NCBI GenBank assembly: GCA_947561585.1
Contig: CANNZV010001122.1
Span: 62,001-126,000 of the forward strand
DNA length: 64,000 nt
Source of the DNA: Caprella mutica
Lineage: Eukaryota; Arthropoda; Malacostraca; Amphipoda; Caprellidae
Direction of reading: 5' to 3'
Shown here: positions 30,401 to 43,009 of the stretch, piece by piece
How positions within the stretch are numbered: position 1 is the stretch's first letter
How the letters are laid out: every line of letters starts with the position of its first letter
Position numbers and translations under genes: made by a program
The notes under the pieces: model-generated
Seen by the model: only the letters and a program-made list of their open reading frames with translations
Database searches by the model: none
What the model was told of the DNA's origin: nothing

Positions 30401-33400
30401 GATGTAAATCTATCCTGCGAAAGCGAATTTGATTGAAAAGATTCATACTGAACGGAAAATCTATATTATTTAAACTCAGCGTTGAAGGTGTTTGATTTCA
30501 AGCTTTCAAATAGAAAGATTTCTCTAAAGAATTAGAGTGTTAACTTAGTATTATAACTTATTTAACTTGGTATACTATCCTTCACGAACTCATTCTTTAT
30601 AAGCACTCTTGAGAAAGATCATAGGATTTATTTCGACAATACATAATAGGATGGGAAAATCGAACAGTCAAGAAATCACGTAATAAACTTCCACCCCCGC
30701 AACATGACATTCTAATAAAGTGTTATTTTTCAGCCAAATTTAAACGTCACAACAGAATTATTACAGTATAATAAAGTAGGATAACTTGTGCTATTTTGAA
30801 ATTATCTCCAATGACTTGAGTTTTTTTAGATTAGTTCAAGACAGCTTTCGTATCCATTATACTGCTTTCGTATACACATGAGACAGCTTACGTATCCGTG
30901 ATACAGCTCATGATCCTCATCAAAAATCTTTTCTTAGTTATTGAGTCTGGAGACTAGAAAGTTTTCATACATTTCACTGTTGCTGAACGAGTAAAAGGAT
31001 ATGATTAATTTTTGTAATTAATAGGACTTATGTAATAGGGTTCATTCTAAATCACACATAGTTTTTATTTTAATGATCTAGATTATGCAGTATTATAAGT
31101 GTTTGCTTTAGATGAAATTTAAAAAATATGCTGTCCTTCAAGAGTAATGGAAATATGGTTTTCAAATTTTGCAAATAATTTTTATGCGAAAAACTTTTGG
31201 CATTCAATTAATTTTTCGAATTGAATTTCATTTTCTATTTAACATTTATTCAAGATATGTTAAACAGAGCATTCATATTCACTTGATGAAGTGTTTCAGC
31301 TGGGATTTTCCTGAAACTATTCAGAATTTATGTAAATTTTCTCTGGGAAGACTTTGTACCGTATAACCCCAGTTGAAGAAAAACAAGCCGTGCTGTACTT
31401 CCTGTCCAGCACTATCCGCCCAGCTAAGATTAATCGAATGAAACAAAAAAACGGCACGTGACCGACCATTTTTTTATGCTTCAATACCACTTTCCTTGAT
31501 GTCTTCATCTTAAAATATAATTCAACAGAAGAAACCTTCAGTATATCGTAGAAGCTATTTTTAGACGCTGTCCCGACCTGCTTAAGCCTGATGATTGATA
31601 GACTGGATAACAGAAGAGAATCTCGCAGCGCAATAGACGCTCTATTATTATCCCACCACAAAACACACACGAACCCTCTCCCGCACACCAGAACAAAGCG
31701 CAATCCTGACACTGTAGTTACAACACTTGCTCTATCTGCAGACCCGGCCAATCGCTCAGATTTATAATAATAAACTTAATTCTATTATCGTTACTTACTT
31801 GTCTGATGATACATCACATCTCAACTCCATCATTTGTTAACATCCTCCGACAGCATCGGCAAGAAAAATGCAATGTTTACGCTAATAGACGATATCGCGG
31901 GGGTGCTAATCGAAACTTTATGTTGTGACGCAGATGTAGCACATGATAAATAAAAGTACACCGAGGGGATGTAGCAAATCGATAGGAACTCCATCACTCC
32001 TTTGTTACACGGCCACCTATAGACATTCTGGACCTGATTTAGATGATAAAAAGACAGAATGTAAATACAATTTTGAAGACACCTGAAAACACGGTGTGAT
32101 GATAAGGCTCGGAGACGTAGAACGAGCCCTCGAGATGTATGACCAGTTAAACTATCTATATTTCCACGATTAACATCAAAAGTAACATATACTACTCAAC
32201 TCACCCCAAAAATATCGTTAATCATGTTCTCTCATAGCGCCCTACATTTCCTCAGAATTTATGTCAAAACTCCAAAGCTTCCTCTGTTGTCAAATTTACA
32301 TCTGGGTGCCCATACAATTTCTGCCAGACTTTCCCTTCAAATCCCGGGGCGTGAAGTTTTTATGTGTGTGGGTGTAGCTAAGCTACGCATCTGCATTTTT
32401 CAAAAAAAAAACATTTTTCCTATCAATGAACGGACGCAAATTCGCTTGATGTTCCATTTGGATGGTAAAAGGTGCTGGATTGAATAAAACACAAGAGGAA
32501 TAACATCATGTAGAATCACTGTAGAGGGTTTGATACGTTTTTATTTTGTTTCATATATAATATATCGTTCTACATTATATGAAAAATATGTAGTCCGTAT
32601 TGAAATTGTAAAATAATCGGTCAAAAAATTTAACGAATATTTTTAGAAAATATCCAACTGTCCAGAGAAAAATCATCAAATTTCCTGCACTAAAATCTCT
32701 TTTACTAATGATTGAAGGTCTCCTCTCTAAATATTTTACTCATCAATTCTTTAGATCTAAGGTTACTGGTTATAAAACTGCAAACCAATTCAAATTTGGT
32801 TCAAGATTTTTTAATAATATTTCGTTTTCTAGGTTGATTTTGCACAACCCTCCGACTTTTTAACCAAAGAAAAAGAAACACTAAAATACTTTTCGAATAA
32901 TTCAAAACAAAAATAAAGGTAAGAGAAATGGCTACTTATACCGTTACCTAAATACCAATGTTCTGTAAAAACATTAGGTAACCTAAAAGTGTACATACCT
33001 AATTACCAGGGTTGTGACAATATGCGTTTAAAATCATAGATCCTGAAAATATTACAGACGGATTGAATTAAAGACTATTGAATCGTTCTAAACCAGCGGT
33101 ATATAGTACTTGATACCATTTCATTTTGTTTTGTCCATGATTTTCTTAAGATCTATGATTTTAAACACATATTGTCACAACCCTACTAATTACCATTCAA
33201 TATGCGATAATACGAGATATAGTTAGTATAATATTTCAATAGTTGTAGGTTATTATCAATTTATCATAATCCGATTCCAGCATATAAGTAATTTATTAGA
33301 GTAAAGGCAGTAATAATAAAGGTATTGTAAGTAACATGGATACAGGGCATATAAATAGATTTCCTAATTAATAGAATAAATAATATGAATATTACAGTTA

Positions 33401-36400
33401 GTATAAGGTTCCATTCTATTTCTATTTACTATTAGAAAGTCGTACAGAGAAGTTTTTACTATTTCTTACATAATTAATTATGAAGCGAATACTTTGGTCA
33501 TTTCTTTGCCGTAAATTGTGATATGTTATATACCCTTATCTACAAATTTAAAGTATTTCCAGAGAAATTTTGAATTTAGAGTGAAAGGGTCCTTTAAATA
33601 TATTTCTGAAAACCTATCAAAACTTTCTCACTGCTTTGTTCAATGTTAAATTGAACTGTTGAAGATTTTTAATTATACAATATTTTCAATAATAAAAATT
33701 ATACATTTGAGAATGGATAAAAACTTGATTGACTATATATGTTAACGACATTTTGATATACGATCTCTGTATATTTAGGTTTACCCGTTTTGTACCAATT
33801 TTATAATGTGCCGAACGAAATGGGAATTGAGACTAAGACTAAATATCTCATTTTCAATATCCTATTAACATTGGAAAATGCTTTATTCATATTTCTTACT
33901 TGCTGTGTATCTCATTTGATCAGGAAAAAGAATACTTATTACAAAATTTAGATCAAAAACTCATGCCGCGATACGCGTGTACCAGACTCGTGGTGTTTCA
34001 ACAAAAGTGCCCTGGTACCGTTAAAGGTCCGTACACACACTGATTTTTTTAAAGTTTCTGCACCAAACTTTTTAATGTTAATTATATCGTTTTCCTTATA
34101 TAATTTAAAAGTCTCGTGGAAAAAGTAGGAGGAGCTTAGTAAAAAGTCTGGTGGAAAGACTTAAAGAACCTTTCGTGTGTACGGCACTTCAGACTTATTC
34201 GAACACATCAGTGTTCTATCCGGTTCGTCTCCTCTCAGTGCAGTGAAAAAAATTATCGTTACTTTAAATTAAACTAAACGGACACGTACCGTATCTTCTC
34301 AGTGATAAAAAAAAACACTGAATAGCACTGAGCAAACACATCACTGAAATGCGTGAACAAGTCTTAACTCAGTTCATTACCCAATACTGGCCACCAACAC
34401 ACGGAGCATGAAGTGTTGCCTCTCTGGATTCTTGCATATTTCAGATTGCTTCACAAATATTTTTCGATAATAATTGTTGTTTGCTGTCAGAAAGTTGATG
34501 TTTATTAGTACATGAATTGAGATAGCACGACTGAATGCTGTGTTTTCAATTTGAAATATAGTCTCTTATAATATACATCTATATGTAAAACGCATAATTG
34601 TGCTTCATTTGGACTCTTTAAATAGAATTGGTGAAAAAATACATGTAATCTTTTAATCCTAATTTTGGTTTAATTTAATGCAAATTACAAAAAAATCTAT
34701 TTGAGAACCAATAACTAACTTGTCCAAATTTGGGAATTCTTATCCTAAAATCATTCAAATTACAAGTCGTTATAAAAACAGCCACCTGTAAACCAAGAAT
34801 TATGTAAATGCATTTCTATTTATGAACTGAAGCCATTAAAAAGAAATAATATAATAACCTTCGTAAAGTAAAACCACCTCTAATTCGACAGCAATTCTTA
34901 GTTACACGGAAGCCAAGAAACTGAAATCTAGAATTTCGAACCTGTGAGCGATAGTTGCACCACCATATTCTTCACCATCTAATAATCTATCTACCTAGTC
35001 AAAATGTCGTCTGATGTTGTACCTAATATGTGAAAGCACTCTTCGTTACTGGGACGTCAAATTTGTCCAGATACAGTGATATACAGAGGGTTAGGCCTGG
35101 AAAGAATATAGTTGTTACTTCGCACTCCCACGCGCATGTGCCGTTAAATTCACTTTTATTCATTAGGTATCTGGTTACATATGTTCCTTTAGCCAGAAAA
35201 GTGAATATTATAAATAGGCATGTATACTGTTTAGAAAATGGTTACGTACAGTATTGTACCTACAATAAGCTATCTAGGTATATTTGATCTTTTTCGAATG
35301 GTTATACGAATTCTCTGAAACCTATGAATTGCGAGCCGATTTAATTGATGAAATAAAGTTAATACGTAGTTTAGAAATAATTACTGACAAAAAGCTTATT
35401 ATAGAAGCGTAGTATAAATGTATGTACATAATTTACTCATTCTGAAATAAAAACCAACCTAACATTGTCGCAATAATTCGAAAAACAATCTTATACCGAG
35501 AAAACAATTATGTTTGATATGTATTATTCCCTATAAAGGGCCGTTCACACGCAGACTTGTTAAGTCATTCCACCAGACTTTTTGCTAAGCTCCTCCTACT
35601 TTTCCCACAAGATATTTGAATCATATTAGAAAAACCTATATAATTATTATTATTTTTAGTTGGTATCCATGATACCTGCAGGTATCATGGATACCGTACA
35701 CACCCTGCGTGTGTACGGCCTTCTAAGCAATTCTGTAATATTTTCCAGTAATTTGCCTACCTAATTTCGAACTCTCTCTCACACCTGAAAATCACTTTTC
35801 TAAGAACAGATTGTCCGAGAAATCTTCTTCGATAAACTATCGAGGTTTTCGGACAGGCTCCTCATGCAAATTTGGCCGTAATGACGAGTGCGTGGGCGGC
35901 GGAATGGGCCATATTAAGTCTCGCGGGAAGCTTCGGTAGGTACTCTTTTATTGGTCTAAAAATGGATGCTGTTATTAGAAGACAATGGAATAGATTTATC
36001 GGAAACATTCTACTCTCATTCTATAAAGATGAAGTGGGAAATAATTATGACAAAATTAACACTCTTAGATATATATTACAAAACCGTTCGATGACAATTA
36101 TTTGCAACATCTGTTCTCTTTTTATAATTGAAAATTTTCATTGAGAGGAAAATTATAAGGTATATTATTTGTATTTGTATCTGAAAATTAACATCAATTT
36201 ATAGTATTACTATGCTATACATAAAATTTTTATCCTGATTCAAAAATTCTATTCTGAAAGTAACGTATGAATCATAATCATCAGTTGAATACTTCCGCGA
36301 AGTATAAAAGTACCTGAAGTCTTAAAAAGCCAGCTCACTTCCTTATCTCCCCCACCCACTTAATCTATCAGTTTCTGTGTACATTGACAACTTCCTCCAA

Positions 36401-38493
36401 ATTTATTAGCGTAGTTTGGTCACCACCGGGGGGCCACTTTAGGGAGCGTGCGTACCGAGTGCGGGCCAGTTCCGAGAACACTCTTAATGGGCACGACTGT
36501 TTGCGCTTCTCCAGAAAGTGACCACTTGATAAACACTCTGACGATTATTGAATGACTTAGTCCTAAAAACTCTGTATGTTTGACAATGGGTATTGTCATT
36601 TATATTATAAAACACTATTGTATCAACTAACGATTCGAAAATTACACTATATATGTATTTTTAACTGAACGAGGAAGAATCCCCGACCCTTCGCATTTGT
36701 GTGTAATATATTGGATCAACATTTAAATAGAGATTTCTTACTCTAAGTTCACTTGTTTATTCACAATCATTTTTTCTTTCATGATTAACCATTTCAACCA
36801 TAAACAGTTGCAAATATGTAAGTAGTAGACCGACTGAAATATATCCCAAGTGCATGGATTCAATGGATTTTAGTTCTTCACCCTTGTAATAAGTTTCTTT
36901 TCTTGATTTTGTGTCTTTCTATTTCTATTATCAGGTGAAAATGATAGTGATATATTAGATTGTATGTGTAAAAAATTGTATTAGAGATTTATGTTTATTT
37001 CATAGCTCAATATAAAAAAAAATACATTTTGATAAAATTCTTCATAAATAAAAAAACGACCGATATGTTTACAGAAAATCATCTTCATTAACAACTATAA
37101 AATTTCAATATTTTATTCACTTTATTATAGATATAGTTTTGCAATATTGAACTGGTATTTGTAAAATACATTCTGTGGCTATATTTATTTATTGTAACTC
37201 TATAGAATAATTAACTTGAAATGCAACATTATGAATATTTTACTAATAATGATCATCAATTTTTCACACGTGAATTCGCCGTATTTGTTAATTAATCACG
37301 AAATGGTAATTCAATTTTCCGTACATTTCCAAAGATGGAGGACAAACCTCTGGGCAACTGGAATTTGGACGAACTGATGAATCTTCTGAAGCCCAGACTG
37401 TTCCAACCCTCACAGGACACCTTGGTGTTCATAGCCCAGCACATGTCAGGGGCTTTCGACCTGACAGTTATGCAGACCATTCTAGACCACCAGGAGGATC
37501 GGGAGGACCCTGGTGGTGTGGAGGATGTGAATAAGAGGAGGGAATGGCAAGAGTTGTACAGTAAATGTGGATCATGTGGCAGGAAGGCAGAAAAGAAATG
37601 TTCCGGGTGCAAAGTCCAAAGATATTGCAAAAGGTGAATAACTAAATATGCTCTAAAATATATTACAGAATTTGTAGCAACCTTAGAGCACGTATGTATA
37701 ATAAACTGTAAGAACGATTAACTGTATTTAAAATGAGTTGATGATAAATGAATAAATTGATAGCTAATGAAAAGAGACAGCGCCATCACACGGACAGTCG
37801 GACTGTGTAGTATTTTATACCGGTTTCTAAGTCCATCTATGATTATACCAGTTCCATAGGAAAAAATCACTGCAATAATATCAGGCATATCAAATTTCAG
37901 ATTCACAATTCGAATAATACTGTAACAATTAATCATATGAATAATAATTTTACAAAAATCCTATAGACAAAAGAAGCAACAATGTGTCCAGGATACTAAC
38001 ATTTAATAGTAAATTCAATTAATTTGTCAAAAGAAAAACGTCAATTTCAATCCTAGATATCAACGTCAATTTTAATCGTAGATACCAACGTCTATTTTAA
38101 TCGTAGATATCAACGTCTATTTTAATCATAGATATTAACGTCTATTTTAATCATAGATATTAACGTCTATTTTAATTATAGATTTTAACATTAAATTTAA
38201 TTATAGATATCATTTCTCAATTCCTGCATTCGAAAATCACAACCTGATTTCCATTTCGAAGACAAAAAATGTGACCGCAAAACATTGCTTTTTCCTTATT
38301 ACGTCACATCTCTTGTTGACTTTGATTCCATGGAGGTCTTTTTGTCTTCATTCACAGATCTTGTCAAGTTCATCACTGGCAGAGACATCGTCTCGACTGC
38401 GACTATCTACTGAAAAAGGGCCTAGAGATATCCAGGGGAGATAGGAACCGCGATAACAGAGATAAGGGCCCCCGACTGGAGCAGCTTGAGTAG
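27471..38493 (+). CDS. ZMYND10: ZMYND10 homologue, 7 exons recognised, N-terminal exon missing
   Basis: Cytoplasmic co-chaperone-like factor needed for assembly of axonemal dynein arms in motile cilia, sperm and insect chordotonal neurons (family knowledge). Exons: 27471-27585, 27850-27957, 28582-29185, 29444-29756, 30181-30355, 37335-37633, 38358-38493, all with matching phases. Recognisable blocks are VIRELRQQDKAPEMVWSLLQ (family N-terminal segment), LSLDIVDWAIRQLMDIV, ITLRAVGVVHSVCCSLKVHS plus LVSKLLRNSPW, LLNLRHLITPKVLDQVPQLE, and a C-terminal MYND finger. The visible protein is about 582 residues against about 440 in human. The excess is mainly an acidic Lys/Glu-rich insert in exon 28582-29185. 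The start codon exon should lie between the X-boxes (26317) and 27471 but was not identified. The family segment just before GNW in exon 6 looks short, so a small exon may be missing from the 7-kb intron. Confidence 0.85.
27654..27822. mobile_element. MITE family A in a ZMYND10 intron
   Basis: GGGTAAGTTACGAATTATCGG to GATAATTCGTAACTTACC, with about 75-bp arms. It occupies most of the intron between 27585 and 27850. Confidence 0.8.
28030..28149. mobile_element. MITE family A, palindrome-core copy in a ZMYND10 intron
   Basis: Starts at an imperfect AATTGGTATCCATGATGCC palindrome (28030-28070) and ends GTCCGGTAACTCGAACTTACCC. Further fragments of the family are at 28440-28470, 39283-39345, 47590-47656 and 59641-59690. 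Confidence 0.65.
28582..29185 (+). CDS. ZMYND10: ZMYND10 exon with acidic insert
   Basis: A 604-base exon. It begins with a helical segment (ELALAGLLQSLLYVYGDHG) and ends with EEYSLFGLSLDIVDWAIRQL, both placed as in ZMYND10. Between them lies about 120 residues rich in Glu, Lys and Asn (for example EILGEERKKIVILNEEENV) without counterpart in the vertebrate protein. The insert has no repeats at DNA level and no stop, so it appears to be genuine coding sequence, probably disordered or coiled coil. Confidence 0.75.
33007..33185. mobile_element. hAT-type MITE, AGGGTTGTGAC family, copy 1
   Basis: 179 bp with long inverted repeats (CAGGGTTGTGACAATATG and its complement TAGGGTTGTGACAATATG). It is flanked by the perfect 8-bp duplication CTAATTAC at 32999-33006 and 33186-33193. 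It lies in the long ZMYND10 intron. Confidence 0.85.
34023..34187. mobile_element. MITE family B copy without palindrome
   Basis: AGGTCCGTACACACAC to CGTGTGTACGGCAC. It contains the aaaaagtctggtggaaagac block on the right arm and its diverged complement on the left. Confidence 0.7.
34187..34366. mobile_element. Foldback MITE, copy 2, adjoining a family B MITE
   Basis: Shares cggttcgtctcctctcagtg with the copy at 20168-20365. The right arm complement AGACTTGTTCACGCATTTCA pairs with the left AGACTTATTCGAACACATCA. It starts where the family B element ends. Confidence 0.6.
35537..35721. mobile_element. MITE family B (GGCCGTACACACG ends) with perfect 34-bp palindrome
   Basis: 185 bp with inverted ends AGGGCCGTTCACACGCAG and, on the other strand, AAGGCCGTACACACGC. 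It contains the conserved block ccaccagactttttgctaag and a perfect 34-bp palindrome at 35662-35695 centred on CTGCAG (half-site GGTATCCATGATACCTG). Superfamily not assigned. Confidence 0.75.
37335..38493 (+). CDS. ZMYND10: ZMYND10 C-terminal exons with MYND zinc finger
   Basis: Exons 37335-37633 and 38358-38493. The first carries a helical stretch (NWNLDELMNLLKPRLFQPS) and the first half of the finger, CGSCGRKAEKKCSGCKVQRYC. The second completes it with CQVHHWQRHRLDC. All eight Cys/His zinc ligands of the MYND pattern are present, in a protein-interaction module. The tail is short and charged and stops at TAG 38491. AATAAA at 38858 is a possible polyadenylation signal, after a 44-bp minisatellite. 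Confidence 0.88.
38050..38215. repeat. 25-bp repeat, about 7 copies, last ZMYND10 intron
   Basis: Unit caacgtctattttaatcgtagatat, becoming more diverged to the right. Confidence 0.8.
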
Positions 38494-38629
38494 GAGATTT
38501 CCGAAGCCGAGCCCTAACTGCAGTTTATTTGTGCTTTTCAGGGATTAGGTACTTAGTTACATAATGTTTGTCTTTAATGTGGGAGATTAGAGACAGAGAT
38601 AGCGATGTAATGTTTACGTCACTGGATAA

Positions 38630-38862
38630 CGTTTGTTGTGGATGGTAACAGGGGAAATATTGTACGAGGTTTACTTTAGTTGTGGATGGTAACAGGGAAA
38701 ATATTGTACGAGGGTTTACTTTAGTTGTGGATGGTAACAGGGGAAATATTGTAAGAGGTTTACTTTAGTTGTGGATGGTAACAGGGGAAATATAGTATGA
38801 GGTTTACTTAAGTTGTGGATGGTAACAGAGGAAAATATTGTACGAGGTTTACTTTCGAATAA
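38630..38862. repeat. 44-45-bp repeat, 5 copies, ZMYND10 3' region
   Basis: Unit with gttgtggatggtaacagggg and aaatattgtacgaggtttac. Confidence 0.85.
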
Positions 38863-40073
38863 AAATTAGGTGACTTGGATATGTACCTATAGGAAGAGGT
38901 TTTGTAATCATCATAGTTTGTTTCTGTAGATTTTGATGAAATAGTTCGAATTTGGAGGTTGAATTTTATATATGTTTAGATCCTTAAAAAAATTACTTGT
39001 AATTGGAGTTTACTATATTTGTGAGCTTTTCAAAAGATGTTTGAAATCAAATGTTTAAATAAGGTTATTGATTTGTTTAAATTTTCAGAAGTGAGTCAAT
39101 TTGATACAACTTTTCACAATGACGTCAAATGATAGTTAACGTACTTGATGGAGAACTGATTATGACAAAACTGTAAGTTTATATCATTTTTCTATAATTA
39201 GGCTATGTGATCCATTTTTTGTTATTGAATATCATAAGCTCCTTTAATATTCATGACTATTTTACCGATAAGAAAAGGATAGGGTAAGTTCCCATTTACC
39301 GGACACTTTCACATTTTCAATCAGATGAAAAACTGTCATTGGATACCAATGAGTAGTATGATACTTGACTGAAATTGAATTAAATATCATAGTATTTAAG
39401 TCTAATTCAGGGATATGATTTCTTTTCAATTTCACTGATGAAATTATTAGGTAATAAATATGTTCAAGGTTTTATTATTCAACCAAAATATTAAGAATTG
39501 AAATTTATAAAAATATTAATGGATGTTGAAATAGTTCTCTCTTTCATAATTTTAGATAATTCTTTTCAATTTATCATCATCATTTTGATGAAGACAATAA
39601 ATAATAAAAATTATCGTCATATTAAAATCTCAATTTTGTTCACAGTAATCGGAAAGTGGGTGTTAACACTGGTCATAAAAGGTCAATCATATTTTTCTAA
39701 AGGTAAGATTGGTTCATGACCTAAGTCACCATGTGTACTTTCCGAGTACTGCGCCGTTCCACTAAAGAATACCTAGAACAATAAAGAAGTGCGAGGTGTT
39801 TTTCCTTACAAATACACAACTCAGAATTTAGGTTCCTCTACTTCCTGGAGATCTCTATTTGCTTACCTAGTAATGACGGGGCAGCTAAAGCCAATATCCA
39901 TGGCAAACTGTCCAGTAGTTGTGTCCGTGTTTATTTTTTCCTCTACGCTAGCGCCTTTCCCTCTGTTTGTAGCGACGGTTTGATGTGGCAACACTTTGAT
40001 GTTGAATTTAAAACCTCCTCGATCCGGTTATTTTTACCAAACCAGTCGCAGAGAGTTATACCTACGTCATCAC

Positions 40074-40259
40074 TACGGTTGTGAGTTTGTGTAAATATGC
40101 TTTTAAAATCATAAATCCTGAAAATATTATAGACGGAGAGTAATAAAGAGTATTGAATGGTTCTACACCAGTGGTTTATGGTATTCGATACCATTTCTTT
40201 CATTTCGTCTATGATATTCCTAAGATCTATGATTTTAAACGCAAATTGTCACAACCCTA
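40074..40259. mobile_element. hAT-type MITE, AGGGTTGTGAC family, copy 2
   Basis: Same family as 33007-33185, 186 bp, ending TTGTCACAACCCTA. The 8-bp flanks GTCATCAC and GTCTTCAC differ at one base. The left end is more diverged than the right. Confidence 0.78.
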
Positions 40260-40332
40260 GTCTTCACGTTAGGACCAATCACAATCAGCTAGCAACTTTT
40301 AGCCATTGGTACCTAATCCATGTATCTAGATA

Positions 40333-40600
40333 CAGTGAAACTCCTGAGTTATGAAGTATTAGCCACTTCACAACTCAAAGCCACTTCATAACTCAGGGAC
40401 ACTGATAGTTTTCTATGATAAAAATTTTCTATGATTAAAATTTTGGAGAAAACTATGTTTTTTTTGAGGGATAACTAGGATAAAATTTCTGAGGTATATC
40501 GTTTTCTATAATTTAAACATAGAAAATACTTCATAACTCATGTCCTTCATTACTCGAGTGCTTCATAACGAAGAACTTCATAACTCGGGAGGGTTTATTG
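40333..40600. mobile_element. MITE with CTCCTGAGTTATGAAGT ends, copy 1
   Basis: 268 bp between TA dinucleotides (40331-40332, 40601-40602). Inverted ends read CAGTGAAACTCCTGAGTTAT and, on the other strand, CAATAAACCCTCCCGAGTTA. Internal CTTCATAACTC motifs recur. TA target and TIRs suggest a Tc1/mariner/pogo-type derivative. Confidence 0.7.
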
Positions 40601-40666
40601 TAGTTCGATGCTGAAAGTAACTTTCACAGAGAAAAGTGTTCTTCTGAAAATTCTTTTTTCATTCTT

Positions 40667-41210
40667 ACCCCTAATGAGTTTGACGTGTGTTTTTTATGCA
40701 CATCTTTTTTTAATTACTTTATATCTTTTATGTTATTCGTTTAAATTTACTGGCCTTTCTTGACTTTATTCCTACATGCATACCAAATATATTTTTGTAT
40801 TTAAAAATTTAAAAAAAAATTACGTATCGTCGTAAATCCTCGTAAATCACGTAAATTATGGAATTAACTGTACTTTGGTGACGTTTGGCTATCTAGAAAT
40901 ACTGTTTGGTTAGCCAATACGCATGAATTTGTACACATTTTCAACCAAAACAGATGCATGCGCGAGCTGTGATTGGCTCACACTCAGCACAATCCAGATC
41001 TGGTCTCTCAGTTGCCAATGTCTTAAATACTGATGTATTTATTTCTCCTTATATGTTCAATATTTTTACTTGAAATTTGGTACACATTAGTCTAGTATAT
41101 ATACTAACAACTTGTAAAAAATACAGCTTCGTTGGTTTATAAATATAATATGTGTTTTTTAACACATAGTCAAACTCTCCCGTTGATTTAGACAGTCAAA
41201 CTCATTAGGG
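40667..41210. mobile_element. PIF/Harbinger-like non-autonomous element
   Basis: About 543 bp with perfect 16-bp inverted repeats CCCTAATGAGTTTGAC (40668-40683) and GTCAAACTCATTAGGG (41195-41210). Flanked by TTA on both sides, the target of PIF/Harbinger elements. No open frame of note. Confidence 0.65.
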
Positions 41211-41219
41211 TTAACGGTT

Positions 41220-42905
41220 TTAAATTTAGAAATAATTTCTTTATGATAATCGACATCAAAATATAAGTCACTTTTCAGCAAATGTTCTACTTACAATTTT
41301 TTCGCTTGTTTATACTAATGAATTGTTTATTTATTGCAATGTAAACGTTAATCCTTTATTCAATTAATGATGTATTTGGCGAAGTTTTTTCGAGATATTT
41401 TTCTCAAACGACTGGATAAGCCCTTGTGTACTCTTTAATATATTAGAGCACATGTGTACCCTTACATTAGTTAGGCACAATTTTTTCATTTTTTTTGTTT
41501 AATTTGCTTTATTTTCCCATAAATTACAAGAATATCACAAAAATTCTACTCACTCAAAATATTCTCGGGCAATAAGGGTTAAATTATTGTCACATTCGTG
41601 CTCCATTTTCTCAATTTTCGCGGAGTTCACATAAAAATAATGTTGTAAAAATAATCTTTTTCATGATGCTTATTTTCATCTTTCTTCACCAAGTGACTTT
41701 TATTTCTTTACCAATGATCACCTCTGCCAATTTTGTTAGGTTCTCTTTTCTTCGAAATTTGCTTGCTTGCAAAATTTGACCAAAAAAATCTGAACGAATT
41801 CTAATCATGATTGAAAATTAGTCAAAATTCCTCAACTTGGAACTTTTTTCTCAATCTGATAACTATATACCCCTATATTCTTTTCTCGCGTATATTTAGA
41901 CTTCAAAAAGGAGCCTTCTGATAGGCTGTATGACGTCACAAAGTATAAAAACTAGACAAAGTCCCAGACGTTGGTTGGTTCTTGCAAATGATCTCTGGAA
42001 AGTATAAGCTGAAAGTGAATCAATTAGTTTGACCGGATATGTTGCAGCCGAACTTTATTTGCTCCTTCTGTCTATATTGGGGCCAATTTTTTTGCACTTC
42101 TATTTTATGCGCTTGATTTACTCATTTAAATCCTCCTGCCTGCTCTTATTCGAATTGTGCAATTCGAGCATAAATCCAATGTTGAATTCTTATCTGCCTA
42201 AAATTTATTGACGCCATTACCCAAATAAATTCGAGTCTCTGTTCTTGAGGTAGGTATGGAAACTATTGTTACTGGTGGAGGTAATTTGATCTTTGCAGGG
42301 TAGGGTACGACTTAACTTCCATGTGGAGTATCTGAACGTAATTAGATAAACATTAATTAGATAACATTTGAAATATTTCGGCTGACATCGATTTATTTCC
42401 ATAGAAAATCGAATTTTTAACAGATATATTTAGTTTCATCAAAAATCCGAAAGATGGCGCTTTGTTGTATCCCGATAGATGGCGTATTATTTTCACTAAC
42501 TGTTGCAAAATGACTGATTTTTTAGTTAATCCAAGTAGAAAAATATATATATATAATAACATAATGTCATTTAATATTATATCATGATATAATGATAATT
42601 ATCATACATATTCCTAATTATAAATAGTATTAAAGCGCTAGGCGGCCCTTCATAAATTGTTTTTACTAATAATTACTTAATTACGTGAGCATAGCATATC
42701 ATACTCCATTAATAATTATGTTGATTTCATTGAAAAACATATTATTGTATTTGTTAAATCTTACTTAAATACAGCCATTTTTAGGATGATATCTTTTAAA
42801 TATTTTAACTCAATTCATAATTTTTCCATCGAAAGAATATACCTCATTGATGAATTGGAGTCTGCAGAATTAGGTAGAGTTATGTCGTGCCATGGAAGAT
42901 TAATA
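41220..42905. other. Intergenic, mostly featureless
   Basis: AT-rich. Only the CRE/TATA-like site near 41931 stands out. Confidence 0.4.
41931..41975 (+). promoter_or_regulatory. Possible promoter: CRE-like site and TATA box
   Basis: TGACGTCA at about 41931 is followed by TATAAAA at about 41944 and a pyrimidine/purine start region about 30 bp on. It is in the right place and orientation to serve the chordin-like gene, but no exon could be tied to it. Confidence 0.3.
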
Positions 42906-43009
42906 GCAATCTCCTGTCTGACTTCTTCTTGGTAGTCCCTTGTATTTATTTTCCCTTTGACAACAGCGATAGTAGCCTGAGGGGTTAAAACAGACGTTAT
43001 ACACCTCGA

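Larger units (their letters stand above)
30356..37334. other. Long ZMYND10 intron
   Basis: About 7 kb with three MITEs (33007, 34023, 34187) and a family B MITE (35537). More GC-rich patches at about 31400-32150, 35840-35940 and 36410-36540 have no supported exon. A small missing ZMYND10 exon may hide here. Confidence 0.4.

Noticed and set aside
31317..31751. 144-codon minus-strand frame in the ZMYND10 intron
   Set aside because: No ATG near its start, no recognisable domain, and no splice or promoter context. The GC-richer patch remains unexplained.
35872..36144. Short frame beginning MTSAWAAEWAILSLAGSFG, followed by a GT donor-like site
   Set aside because: Looks faintly like a signal peptide exon but cannot be joined in phase to any recognised exon; it lies inside ZMYND10.
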